A stretch of DNA of 50,596 nt from Stenotrophomonas lacuserhaii (GTDB lineage Bacteria > Pseudomonadota > Gammaproteobacteria > Xanthomonadales > Xanthomonadaceae). The translations under genes and the position numbers were made by a program. The notes under the pieces are model-generated. The model was not told the origin of the DNA and ran no database searches. It saw only the letters and a list, made by a program, of their open reading frames with translations. Positions 19,773 to 29,918 of the stretch are shown here, in pieces. How positions within the stretch are numbered: position 1 is the first letter of the stretch; every line of letters begins with the position of its first letter. Location: positions 67,114 to 117,709 of the forward strand of contig NZ_JACSQS010000004.1 of NCBI RefSeq assembly GCF_014836545.1, given 5' to 3'.

Positions 19773-20672
19773 ATGCGTCAGCTCTCCCTGGCCGATCGCG
19801 GTCAAACGATCTCCCTCGACAAGTCGCCCGATGACGCGACGCCGATCTGCCTGAGCGTGGCCCGGCTGGGCAGCCTGCAGACCGCCGGCAGCTGCTTCAC
19901 CGTGTGGATCCAGGTCCGCGGCAGTGCGTGGGTGGAGGCCAAGGAGGGTCGCTTCCGGATGCGCCGTGGCGAGTGGATCGCCTTCGAGAAGGAATCGCGT
20001 CCGCTGGTCCAGGCCGGCCGCAGTGGCCTGTGCATCGGCCTGGCGCTGAATGCCGATGCGATGCGCATGCTGATGGAACTTGCCGATTGCGGCCTGTATG
20101 CCGGCCGTGGCCTGATGAAGCAGGCCGAGCTGCGGGTTGCCCTGCGCCTGTGGCGCGATGCGCTGGACAGTGGCCTGCCGGCGCAGGCACTGCGCCCGAT
20201 GCTGCTGCACCTTGCATCGCTGCAGCGCACGATGGCCGGTACCGTGCAGCGTTGCCCGGGCCGCTCGCGCAGCCGCAAGCGCCAGGTGTTCGGTCGCATG
20301 CAGCGCGCCCGTCTCTATCTGGAAGGCAACAGCCACCGCGTGGTGCGCATCGGCGAACTGGCCGAACTGACCAACTTCTCCAGCTGGTACCTGTCCAAGA
20401 CCTTCCAGAGCCTGTACGAAGAAAGCCCGCAGGCACTGTCGGCACGGCTGCGGCTGGAACGCGCCGCCGACCTGCTGCGCGATACCGACATGATGATCGG
20501 CGAAGTCGCTTCTGCCAGTGGCTTTGACAACTGCTGCAGCTTCGCGAGGGCGTTCCGCGCCCGTTTCGGCACGTCTGCGTCGCATTATCGTGAAAGCGCC
20601 GCCAAGCTGTCGCCACACTCGGCAAAGTCTCTCGCTGCATCACGCAAACCAAGGATCGCAACACAATCGTAA
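19773..20672 (+). CDS. AraC-family transcriptional regulator
   Basis: A 299-residue DNA-binding protein. The N-terminal half has a cupin-like sensor pattern (TVWIQVRGSAWVEAKEGRF, RRGEWIAFE). The C-terminal half (about 180-280) has the two helix-turn-helix motifs of HTH_18: RIGELAELTNFSSWYLSKTF and IGEVASASGFDNCCSFARAF, followed by FGTSASHYR. The ATG at 19773 is preferred to an in-frame TTG at 19752. It lies 125 nt after the membrane regulator and 47 nt before the TonB-dependent receptor on the same strand, so local control of the receptor is likely. A small hairpin TGGCGT / ACGCCA (20680-20697) sits between it and the receptor. Confidence 0.9.
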   Translation: MRQLSLADRGQTISLDKSPDDATPICLSVARLGSLQTAGSCFTVWIQVRGSAWVEAKEGRFRMRRGEWIAFEKESRPLVQAGRSGLCIGLALNADAMRMLMELADCGLYAGRGLMKQAELRVALRLWRDALDSGLPAQALRPMLLHLASLQRTMAGTVQRCPGRSRSRKRQVFGRMQRARLYLEGNSHRVVRIGELAELTNFSSWYLSKTFQSLYEESPQALSARLRLERAADLLRDTDMMIGEVASASGFDNCCSFARAFRARFGTSASHYRESAAKLSPHSAKSLAASRKPRIATQS

Positions 20673-20719
20673 CGTTTGATGGCGTTTTAACACGCCACTA
20701 ACGTACCTTGGAGAGAGAC

Positions 20720-23557
20720 ATGAATTTCCGTACCCCCGCCGTGCGGCTGGGCATGCTGCCGGCCGGCATTGCGCTGGCGCTGAGCCCGAGCTTCGCCTCG
20801 GCGCAGGAAGCCGCAGCAGGCACCACCGACCTGGATCGCATCTCGGTCACCGGCTCGCGCATCCGCGCGGCCAACGTTGAAACCCAGCAGCCGATCCTGA
20901 CGCTGAGCCGCGAGAGCCTGGAAAAGCAGGGCTTCTCTTCGGTCGCCGACGTGCTGAACAACCTGACCTCGGCCGGTTCCCCGGCGATCTCCCGTTCGGA
21001 GTCGCTGGCTTCGGGTGAGAACGTGGGCGGCTACTATGTCGACATCCGCAACCTGGGCGCTGAGCGCACCCTGGTGCTGATGAACGGCAAGCGCTTGGGC
21101 GCGACCACCTCGGGCCTGCAGGATCTGAGCCAGATCCCGATGGGCGCCGTCGAGCGCATCGAAGTGCTGAAGGATGGCGCGTCCGCCATCTACGGTTCCG
21201 ACGCGATCGCCGCCGTGGTCAACGTGATCACCCGCAAGAACGTGGAAGGTGGCGAAGCCACCGCCTACTTCGGCCAGTACGGCGAAGGTGACGGCAACAC
21301 CGAACAGTACTCGATGACCCTGGGTGCTACCGGCGAGCGCGGCAGCCTGACCCTGTCGGCTGAATACAACAAGGCCGATCCGGTCTTCGCCAAGGACCGT
21401 TGGTACAGCAAGGACGGCAGCCGCGGTCCGAACTCGACCCCGGCCACCTGGAGCGCGCTGAGCCAGAACGGCAGCTGGTGCAACCCCACCGTCTACGATT
21501 GCGAAAGCGCGTCGGCCGTGTGGCAGACCCTGAATGCCGGTGGCAACCCGAACAACCCGGCTGACTACCACCCGCTGACCCAGGGCGAATGGTCCAACGC
21601 CAACCAGCAGATGACCGCGCTGACCGGCGTGGAGCGCAAGTCCGTCTATATCAACGGCACCTACGACTTCACCGACTCGATCAGCCTGAACAGCGACCTG
21701 CTGTACAACGAGCGCAACACGTTCCAGCAGATCGCCGGCTATCCGTACCAGTCGCAGGCCTTCGGCACCCCGCTGTCGGCTGACAGCGCCTTCAACCCGC
21801 TCGGCCAGGACATCGACTTCCGCCGCCGCCTGTGGGAAGTGCCGCGCACCACCGAAAGCCAGCTGAAGACCACGCGCTTCGCGCCGACCATCAGCGGCTT
21901 CTTCGACTTCGCCGGCAAGACCTTCGACTGGGACGTCGGCGCGCTGTGGAACCGCAACGAGTCGATCGTCACCCAGCGTGGTGATGCCAGCCTGATCGCC
22001 ACCGAGCAGGCCCTGGGCCCGTCGTTCATCAACAGCGCTGGCGTCGCGACCTGCGGCACCGCTGCAGATCCGATCGTGGGCGACTGCCGTCCGTGGAACC
22101 CGCTGCTGCCGAACGGCGTTGCAGGCCAGGGCTCGCTGGCTGACCCGGCGCTGCAGGAATTCCTGTTCCCGACCTTCACCACCCGTGGCGAGACCAAGAC
22201 CACCAGCTTCACCGCCAATCTGGCCGGTTCCATCGTGACCATGCCGGCCGGTGACCTCGGCTTTGCCGTGGGCGTGGAGCACCGCAAGGAAGAAGGCAGC
22301 TACGTGCCGGACGCCTTCGCACAGTCGGGCATGTCGACCGGTCTGGGCCAGAAGCCCACCCGCGGCGAGTACGACCTGAACGAGGCCTACCTCGAGCTGA
22401 ACGTGCCGATCCTGTCGGATATGCCGTTCGCCAAGGAACTGTCGCTGAACATGGCGACCCGTTACTCGGACTACAGCAACTTCGGTGACACCCTCAACAG
22501 CAAGTTCGGCGTGACCTGGCGTCCGCTCGATGAACTGCTGGTCCGTGGTACCTATGCGGAAGGCTTCCGTGCTCCGACCATCAGCGATCTGTACGGCGGC
22601 CTGAGCTCGAGCTTTGAACGCTACATCGATCCGTGCGGCGTGGGCGCCCCGGGCAGCGTTGCCGGCAATGCCGCCTGCACCGCCGCCGGCGTGCCGGCCA
22701 ACTACGTGCAGCTGGGTCAGGGCAACCAGCCCTGCGCCACCCTGCCGTGCGCGACCAACGACCAGTTCATCTCCGGTGCCAACCCGAACCTGAGCCCGGA
22801 AACCTCCAAGAGCACGACCGCAGGTCTGGTCTGGAGCCCGCGTTGGGTGCAGGGCCTGGACATCTCGCTGGATTGGTACAAGTACGAAATCAGCGACATG
22901 ATCATCGCCGACAGCGTCGACCGCATCCTGCGTGACTGCTACGTGCTGGGTGATTCCTCGCGCTGCGCCAGCGTGGTGCGTGCACCGGCCGGCAACATCA
23001 CCGCGCTGACCTACGGCACCGCCAACCTGGGCAAGGTGGAAACGCAGGGCTACGACCTGGGTGTGAAGTATCGTCTGCCGGAAATGGCGATCGGTAACTT
23101 CAGCATCGACTGGCAGACCAGCTACCTGTCCTCCTACGATGAAGAAGGCCAGAACAGCGCAGGTGACACCATCACCATCGGTCAGGTCGGTACTACGGGC
23201 CTGTTCCGCGTCCGTTCCAACGCCACCGTGGGTTGGACCAAGGGTGACTTCGGCGTCAACTGGACCGCGCGTTACTACTCGGGCATGGCCGAAGACTGCA
23301 TCGACATCGGCTGCACCGATCCGGATCGTTACCAGAATGGTGAAGCAGCGCCGATCCGCAAGACCGGTTCGAACACCTTCCACGATCTGCAGGTCAGCTA
23401 CACCGCACCGTGGGACGCCACCATCGCAGTTGGCGCGAACAACGTGTTCGACCACCGTGGCGCATTGCAGTACTCGGCTCCGAACAGCGCCTTCGCCTAC
23501 TACGGCGGTTTCGATGTGGGTCGCTTCCTGTACATGAAGTACACCCAGCGCTTCTGA
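20720..23557 (+). CDS. TonB-dependent outer-membrane receptor
   Basis: A 945-residue outer-membrane active-transport receptor. Residues 1-28 are a signal peptide (cleavage after ASA). The plug domain (about 40-170) begins with DRISVTGSRIR and includes IEVLKDGASAIYGSDA. The long beta-barrel ends in the sorting signal YMKYTQRF with terminal phenylalanine. Extracellular loops carry paired cysteines (for example around 255-265 and 640-690), as in large receptors of the Xanthomonas group. The substrate (siderophore, glycan, peptide or other) cannot be told. The ATG follows GGAGAGAG. A strong terminator lies just after the stop. Two upstream regulators on the same strand suggest inducible expression. 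Confidence 0.94.
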   Translation: MNFRTPAVRLGMLPAGIALALSPSFASAQEAAAGTTDLDRISVTGSRIRAANVETQQPILTLSRESLEKQGFSSVADVLNNLTSAGSPAISRSESLASGENVGGYYVDIRNLGAERTLVLMNGKRLGATTSGLQDLSQIPMGAVERIEVLKDGASAIYGSDAIAAVVNVITRKNVEGGEATAYFGQYGEGDGNTEQYSMTLGATGERGSLTLSAEYNKADPVFAKDRWYSKDGSRGPNSTPATWSALSQNGSWCNPTVYDCESASAVWQTLNAGGNPNNPADYHPLTQGEWSNANQQMTALTGVERKSVYINGTYDFTDSISLNSDLLYNERNTFQQIAGYPYQSQAFGTPLSADSAFNPLGQDIDFRRRLWEVPRTTESQLKTTRFAPTISGFFDFAGKTFDWDVGALWNRNESIVTQRGDASLIATEQALGPSFINSAGVATCGTAADPIVGDCRPWNPLLPNGVAGQGSLADPALQEFLFPTFTTRGETKTTSFTANLAGSIVTMPAGDLGFAVGVEHRKEEGSYVPDAFAQSGMSTGLGQKPTRGEYDLNEAYLELNVPILSDMPFAKELSLNMATRYSDYSNFGDTLNSKFGVTWRPLDELLVRGTYAEGFRAPTISDLYGGLSSSFERYIDPCGVGAPGSVAGNAACTAAGVPANYVQLGQGNQPCATLPCATNDQFISGANPNLSPETSKSTTAGLVWSPRWVQGLDISLDWYKYEISDMIIADSVDRILRDCYVLGDSSRCASVVRAPAGNITALTYGTANLGKVETQGYDLGVKYRLPEMAIGNFSIDWQTSYLSSYDEEGQNSAGDTITIGQVGTTGLFRVRSNATVGWTKGDFGVNWTARYYSGMAEDCIDIGCTDPDRYQNGEAAPIRKTGSNTFHDLQVSYTAPWDATIAVGANNVFDHRGALQYSAPNSAFAYYGGFDVGRFLYMKYTQRF

Positions 23558-23583
23558 TCCATCCAAGCACTGATGCGTAAGTG

Positions 23584-23618
23584 AAAAGGGGCGGACCGCA
23601 AGGTCCGCCCCTTTTCTT
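23584..23618 (+). terminator. Intrinsic terminator after the TonB receptor
   Basis: A 10-bp stem GGGGCGGACC / GGTCCGCCCC with GCAA loop (23588-23611), preceded by A4 and followed by TTTTCTTT. It ends the receptor transcript; with the upstream A-tract it could also work weakly in reverse for the facing HDOD gene. Confidence 0.92.
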
Positions 23619-23639
23619 TGTGCGTGGTCTGGAGGCGCT

Positions 23640-23703
23640 GGCGCCAAGCCATGCTCGGCGGCTGCCTGTCATGGCCCCTGACACGCTTCGCCGAGCACCG
23701 TAG
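23640..23703. repeat. SMAG-like palindrome pair
   Basis: CGCCAAGC-CAT-GCTCGGCG (23642-23660) forms one hairpin. Its right arm is complementary to CGCCGAGC at 23689-23696, which is followed by GTAG at 23700-23703. GTAG next to GC-rich inverted repeats of this kind is the pattern of SMAG elements in Stenotrophomonas. It lies between convergent genes. Confidence 0.5.
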
Positions 23704-23765
23704 GCATGTCGAAGCGCCCCGCCAACCCGTATCACGACGCGGGCCTCAGCCGTCTGCGATGGCGA

Positions 23766-24893
23766 TCAGGCGTCCGCCGGTGACAACCCCATCAATGCAT
23801 TGGCGTGCTCGCGCCATTCCGGCAGCTTGTGCAGCACGTTGGCGCGCTGCAGGTAGTCTTCGTCCACCGCTTCGCCGTTGACCAGGGCCAGCGCCACGTG
23901 CACCGCGCCGGTCACCCAGAAACTGCGGGTGTTCGAGCGCTGCGGCTGCAGGTGGAAGCCGACCGCCTCCACGATGGGCATGGGCAGGCCCCACAGGCCG
24001 AGCAGATAAGCGCCCGCTTCGGCATGTCCCGGACGGCCATCGTCGCTGCCTGCAGCGGCCGGTTCAGTGCGTTCGTTGCGTACCCCCGGCAGCAGCAGGC
24101 CGATGTCGGCCAGCAGCGCAGCGGTGGATCCCAGTTCGGCGCTGGACGCCGGCAACAGGCGCGCAGCCAGCCGCGAGGCGAGCAGGGCACGCTGCTGCAG
24201 CGCGTTGCGCTCGGCCGCCGACAGCGTGGAGGCGGAAAATACCTCGCTGGCCAGAACCAGGTCACGCAGCGTGGACAGGCCCAGGCGGGTCACCGCCGTA
24301 CGCAGGTCGGAGATGGTGCGGCCGCTGCTGAAGAAGGCCGAGTTGGACAGCTGCAGCACCTTGGCGGCGATCGCCGGGTCGGCCGCGACCAGCTTGGCGA
24401 CCTCGTTGCTGTCGGCGTCGTCGTCACGTTCCAGCGCGCGGGTCAGGCTCATGTAGAGATGCGGCGGGGAAGGCAGCTTCTCGATGCGGCCGATGGCATC
24501 GCGCAGGCGCGGGCTGTCCAGCAGTTCGCGCAGCTCTTCCAGGCTGCTCAGCGCCTCAAGCAGCACCTCCGGCGCCAGCGGCAGCGGCAGGAAACGGTGG
24601 GCGATGCCGATCAAGCGCGCCGGCGGCGGGCGGTTGCCCTGCTGGGCATCGATAAGCGCCACGCGGATGGTTTCCGGGCGCAGGGTGCGGATCTGCCCCA
24701 GCAGCGTGGTGGCATCCATGTCCGGCAGGTAAGGGCTGACGATCACCGCATCCAGCGATGATGCCGCTACGGCCGCCATCGCGGCATGGCCGTCGACAAC
24801 GGTGGTGGTATGCCATTCTTCCCCAAGATCGGCAATGAATTCGCTCAGCTCAGCCGGCAGGCTGGCCTCGTCCCCAACAAACAGAATGCGCAC
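23766..24893 (-). CDS. HDOD-domain protein with degenerate receiver domain
   Basis: A 375-residue cytoplasmic signalling protein. Residues 1-120 have the fold pattern of a response-regulator receiver: hydrophobic strand and acidic pair (RILFVGDE), then DAVIVSPYLPDMD. The phospho-acceptor aspartate is replaced by S53 and the conserved lysine region reads LPLPLAP, so phosphorylation is unlikely. Residues about 135-335 are an HDOD domain (LPSPPHLYMSL; VAADPAIAAKVLQLSNSAFF; AVTRLGLSTLRDLVLAS; HAEAGAYLLGLWGLP). The start is a GTG at 24893 with AAGGGG upstream. HDOD proteins usually act as protein-interaction modules in regulatory networks; the partner here is unknown. It stands alone. Confidence 0.85.
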   Translation of the reverse strand: MRILFVGDEASLPAELSEFIADLGEEWHTTTVVDGHAAMAAVAASSLDAVIVSPYLPDMDATTLLGQIRTLRPETIRVALIDAQQGNRPPPARLIGIAHRFLPLPLAPEVLLEALSSLEELRELLDSPRLRDAIGRIEKLPSPPHLYMSLTRALERDDDADSNEVAKLVAADPAIAAKVLQLSNSAFFSSGRTISDLRTAVTRLGLSTLRDLVLASEVFSASTLSAAERNALQQRALLASRLAARLLPASSAELGSTAALLADIGLLLPGVRNERTEPAAAGSDDGRPGHAEAGAYLLGLWGLPMPIVEAVGFHLQPQRSNTRSFWVTGAVHVALALVNGEAVDEDYLQRANVLHKLPEWREHANALMGLSPADA

Positions 24894-25044
24894 GACACGT
24901 TCCCCTTGCGGACCATGGCACGGCCATGGTCGATGTGAAGTGTCGCAATTTAACCGATTCGGCGTGACGAGAGATGTGCCACAAGGCCGAAAACCGCGAA
25001 CTGCACCGCCCTGGCGGGGAAGGCCAGGGCGACGGACGGAAGGC

Positions 25045-25581
25045 TCAGGCCTTGCCGTCGAGGTAACGCTGGTGGGCTTCGACCAGGATCGCCTTGGCTT
25101 CGGCAGCGCCGGCCCAGCCGTCCAGCTTGACCCACTTGCCCTTTTCCAGGTCCTTGTAATGCTCGAAGAAGTGGCCGATGCGCTCCAGCCAGTGGCTGGA
25201 CACCTGGGCGATGTCTTCCACGTGGGCGTAGCCGCTGAACACCTTGGAGATCGGCACGGCCAGGATCTTCTCGTCGCTGCCGGCTTCATCGCTCATCTTC
25301 AGCACACCCACCGGGCGGCAGCGCACCACCGAACCGGGGATCAGCGGCAGCGGCAGCACCACCAGCACGTCGGCCGGGTCGCCATCGCCACACAGGGTGC
25401 TCGGCACGTAGCCGTAATTGCAGGGGTAGCGCATCGGGGTGGAGAGGATGCGGTCGACGAAGATCGCGCCGGTGTCCTTGTCCACTTCGTACTTCACCGG
25501 CTCGGAATCCTTCGGGATCTCGATGATGACGTTGATTTCTTCCGGCGGGTTCTTGCCGGGGGAGACGAGTTCCAGACCCAT
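25045..25581 (-). CDS. ppa: inorganic pyrophosphatase, family I
   Basis: Cytoplasmic Mg-dependent hydrolysis of pyrophosphate. The 178-residue length is normal. The family signature GDGDPADVLV carries the metal-binding D66, D68 and D71. The N-terminal INVIIEIPKDSEPVKYEVDK and the block MRYPCNYGYVPSTL are typical. The ATG at 25581 (MGLELVSPG) has CGGAG 8 nt upstream. It lies 1.5 kb from the membrane pyrophosphatase hppA, so the cell has two ways to remove pyrophosphate. Confidence 0.97.
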   Translation of the reverse strand: MGLELVSPGKNPPEEINVIIEIPKDSEPVKYEVDKDTGAIFVDRILSTPMRYPCNYGYVPSTLCGDGDPADVLVVLPLPLIPGSVVRCRPVGVLKMSDEAGSDEKILAVPISKVFSGYAHVEDIAQVSSHWLERIGHFFEHYKDLEKGKWVKLDGWAGAAEAKAILVEAHQRYLDGKA

Positions 25582-25738
25582 GGGTGTACTCCGGTTGTGG
25601 GGCGAAAAAAAGAAGACCATTTTATGCGTTTGCCCGGCAGCGTGCTGCGGCATGCCCGCGACCGGCACCACGAGGTTCTCTGATGGAGCGCCCGGCCGCG
25701 CGGGGGGAGGATGGATACACCTGCCGAAGGGGTGATTC

Positions 25739-26287
25739 ATGTTCTTCTTCAATGACTTGAAGGTACGTTCCGGGCGTCCCGTGGCGTGCGGGATCAGCAG
25801 CCTGCTGGTGGTCGCCGGCATCGCCGTTGCTGCGGATGGGCCGCTGGTGCCCCGATCACCGGGGCCGGCGACCTTCATCGATCTGGTCGACCATCCCGCC
25901 CCGGAGGCCAACTGGGACCGGTTCTATGCCCTGGAGGACCATCTGGCCGGCGCCTTCCACAAGGCATGCGGCGAAGGGGCCTGCCTGCCCCGGCGATTCC
26001 TGTGGCCCATGCAGCTGCGCTGTTCGGTCCGGGTGGCCGACGCCACGGTCGCGGCGTGCATCTGGGTCATCGCCGGCAGCGATCTGCAGGTGCGCGCGGC
26101 AGGCAGCATCGACCCCGACGTGGTGGTCTGGCGTTGCGTGCTGCCGGTCGGCGACGCCGTTGCAGTGGACGCCTTCCACGCAGCGCTGGAGGCGGACGAT
26201 CCGCTGGCGGCTCGGCTGCCCGGCGCGGCCGAAAGCCTGCGGCAGGGCGTTGCGCGGTGCCTGGCCAAGCAGGGGGCCGCCTCATGA
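25739..26287 (+). CDS. Secreted hypothetical protein with six-cysteine pattern (paralogue A)
   Basis: No family recognised. The 182-residue product has an N-terminal hydrophobic segment (about 16-32, ending AVAA), so export is likely. Apart from C17 in that segment, cysteines are at 77, 82, 95, 107, 133 and 174. The next gene has six at 50, 55, 69, 81, 108 and 149, with nearly identical spacing (5/13/12/26/41 versus 5/14/12/27/41). Shared text around them includes LQLRC or MQLRC, ACIWVIAGS or GCLWSFAGS, and W-x-C-x-LPV. Three disulfides in a periplasmic fold are plausible. A Shine-Dalgarno AAGGGG precedes the ATG. The stop overlaps paralogue B as ATGA. Confidence 0.75.
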   Translation: MFFFNDLKVRSGRPVACGISSLLVVAGIAVAADGPLVPRSPGPATFIDLVDHPAPEANWDRFYALEDHLAGAFHKACGEGACLPRRFLWPMQLRCSVRVADATVAACIWVIAGSDLQVRAAGSIDPDVVVWRCVLPVGDAVAVDAFHAALEADDPLAARLPGAAESLRQGVARCLAKQGAAS

Positions 26288-26736
26288 TCATCGCCGGAAT
26301 GCTGCTGCTTGCGGCTGCACCGTTCGCCGCAGGCAGCCATGTCGATGCCCGGGATTACCCCAGCGCGGGCGCGGGCGAGGCGGCCTTCGCGGTGATGGAA
26401 CGCGCGCTGGTGCGCGGCTTCGATTACATCTGCGGCGACACCTTCTGCGAAGGCGACTACGGCAACCTGCGCGCCCTGCAGCTGCGCTGCGCGGTCTCCC
26501 GCGATGGTGGCACGGTCGCCGGATGTCTGTGGAGCTTCGCCGGCAGCCATGCCTCGGTAGGCCCCTTTGATCCGACGCCTTCGGTGGATGCGCGGACCTG
26601 GGCCTGCCGCCTGCCGGTGGTGCCGGGTACATCGCTGGCGGCCCTGCTGGAGCGCCTGCGCGGGCCGGACGCACTGGATACGCCGCTGCCCGGCACGGAC
26701 GTCAGCAGTTACGATGCATTGACCGACTGCCTCTAA
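26284..26736 (+). CDS. Secreted hypothetical protein with six-cysteine pattern (paralogue B)
   Basis: A 150-residue protein with a short signal peptide (MIIAGMLLLAAAPFAAG). It is clearly homologous to the gene just upstream, with which it overlaps by 4 nt: six cysteines at matching spacing, YICGDTFC for KACGEGAC, LQLRC, GCLWSFAGS and TWACRLPV. Tandem duplication followed by divergence is the simplest origin. No function can be assigned. It converges on the DUF2789 gene 10 nt away. Coupled translation suggests the two products are needed together, perhaps as a heterodimer. Confidence 0.75.
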   Translation: MIIAGMLLLAAAPFAAGSHVDARDYPSAGAGEAAFAVMERALVRGFDYICGDTFCEGDYGNLRALQLRCAVSRDGGTVAGCLWSFAGSHASVGPFDPTPSVDARTWACRLPVVPGTSLAALLERLRGPDALDTPLPGTDVSSYDALTDCL

Positions 26737-26746
26737 CGGCTGCGGG

Positions 26747-27004
26747 TCAGGCCGGATTCGCCTGCACGGTGGCGTCGCTGTGCAGTGCTTCGTTCAACTC
26801 ATCCACCACGATCGCCCAGTCGTTGTCCGACTTCAGCGACTCGGCCAGGAAATGACGCTGCCCTTCGCTCCAGAACCAGGCCGTGGTGACCTTGACCTCC
26901 GCGGGCAGCTGGTGCTGCAGGATGAAGGCGGCGATGTCCGCTTCACCGGCGTCCAGGCCGAGCTGCAGGAACAGGTTGGTCATGTTCGGTTCGGTGGTGA
27001 TCAT
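26747..27004 (-). CDS. DUF2789 family protein
   Basis: An 85-residue cytoplasmic protein matching the DUF2789 pattern: MTNLFLQLGLDAGEADIAAF near the start, a W-F-W-S-x-x-Q core (AWFWSEGQRHFL), and WAIVVDELNEAL at the end. Function unknown. The ATG at 27004 (MITTEPNMTNLF) is chosen because family members begin shortly before the N-L-F-x-Q-L-G-L block; an in-frame ATG at 27040 would add 12 residues. It lies 99 nt after the hppA end on the same strand and may be read from the same transcript. Confidence 0.75.
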   Translation of the reverse strand: MITTEPNMTNLFLQLGLDAGEADIAAFILQHQLPAEVKVTTAWFWSEGQRHFLAESLKSDNDWAIVVDELNEALHSDATVQANPA

Positions 27005-27103
27005 CGTATCGCTGCATCTGCTGGGAAAGGTCATCGCCATTATGCCGGGACCCTGCGCGGGCGCGATGTGATGGATGTGCCCATCCCATCGCGCCCGCCG
27101 CTG

Positions 27104-29131
<2,028 letters not shown>

Positions 29132-29165
29132 GACCTCTCCCGATGTGGATGAAAGACATCCAGCG

Positions 29166-29182
29166 GTGGTGAACTTCACCAC
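29166..29182. promoter_or_regulatory. 17-bp palindrome upstream of hppA
   Basis: GTGGTGAA-C-TTCACCAC, a perfect 8+1+8 dyad, 35 bp before the hppA ATG. Its size and odd central base look like an operator for a dimeric repressor; it could also fold in the mRNA leader. The regulator is not identifiable from this window. Confidence 0.5.
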
Positions 29183-29372
29183 GAGGGGGACGACGGGCTG
29201 CAGCCGTGTAACCAACCCGTAACTGACCGTGATGGTCGTCCGACGTATGGCGGTGTTCAGCATTCCCTGGTGGCCGCAGTATGCGGTCCGGGGCCAGCAG
29301 GCGCCAGCGCCTTTGCGTGCGGTTAAGCCAGGCTCTGCGACCGTGCGGCCATTACTGTCGTGGAGAACACCG

Positions 29373-29876
29373 ATGCGCCTGCCCGTACTGATGATGGCCC
29401 TGCTGGCCCCGGCGCTGCCGGCGCTGGCGGTGGAAACACCCGAGCTGCAGCGTGCGGTGGGCGCCGCCCAGGCGGTCGGCGCGGTGCATACCCTGCGCCA
29501 GATTCCCGAAGCCTGCGCGCGGCTGGAAGGCACCTTCACCGGTGATGCGGCGCAGCCCTACCGCTTCGCACCGGTACGCACCAGCGAGCAGTGCCAGCCG
29601 CGGGCGCGCTTCGTCGATTACGCCAAGGCGCAGCCGAGCCAGGCCAAGGGCTGGAAGCTCAACGACGTGATCCGGGTGCCGTCGGCGGCGTGTCCGGCCC
29701 AGCAGGCGGTGGTGCGGGTGTGGCGGCTGCCGGTGGCGCCGACCACCGAACGCGACGGCCAGGGCCAGTCGCGCATCTATCTGGAAGACGCCAAGAAGCA
29801 GGCCAGCAGCGGCACGATCCCGAAGGTGACGATGTTCGCCGCGCAGCTGCAGATGGAAGGCAAGGCCTGCCAATAA
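29373..29876 (+). CDS. Secreted hypothetical protein
   Basis: A 167-residue protein of no recognised family. Residues 1-19 are a signal peptide ([19 protein letters not shown]), so the product is probably periplasmic. Four cysteines (48, 74, 107, 166) could form two disulfides. The sequence is otherwise soluble and mixed in charge. The ATG at 29373 is preceded by GGAG and is preferred over upstream in-frame codons that lack signal-peptide features. It diverges from hppA and converges on the phosphofructokinase across a SMAG-like palindrome. No functional context is apparent. Confidence 0.7.
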   Translation: MRLPVLMMALLAPALPALAVETPELQRAVGAAQAVGAVHTLRQIPEACARLEGTFTGDAAQPYRFAPVRTSEQCQPRARFVDYAKAQPSQAKGWKLNDVIRVPSAACPAQQAVVRVWRLPVAPTTERDGQGQSRIYLEDAKKQASSGTIPKVTMFAAQLQMEGKACQ

Positions 29877-29881
29877 AGCGG

Positions 29882-29906
29882 GTAGCGCCGGGCCCTGTCC
29901 GGCGCC
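29882..29906. repeat. SMAG-like element
   Basis: GTAG at 29882-29885 begins a hairpin GCGCCGG-(7 nt)-CCGGCGC (29885-29905). GTAG at the foot of a short GC-rich palindrome is the defining pattern of SMAG repeats of Stenotrophomonas. It lies between two convergent genes and may limit read-through. Confidence 0.65.
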
Positions 29907-29918
29907 ACCGTAGGCGCT

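Noticed and set aside
20687..23647. A 986-codon frame antisense to the TonB-dependent receptor
   Set aside because: It mirrors the receptor gene exactly, has no recognisable domain or signal, and crosses the receptor's promoter and terminator.
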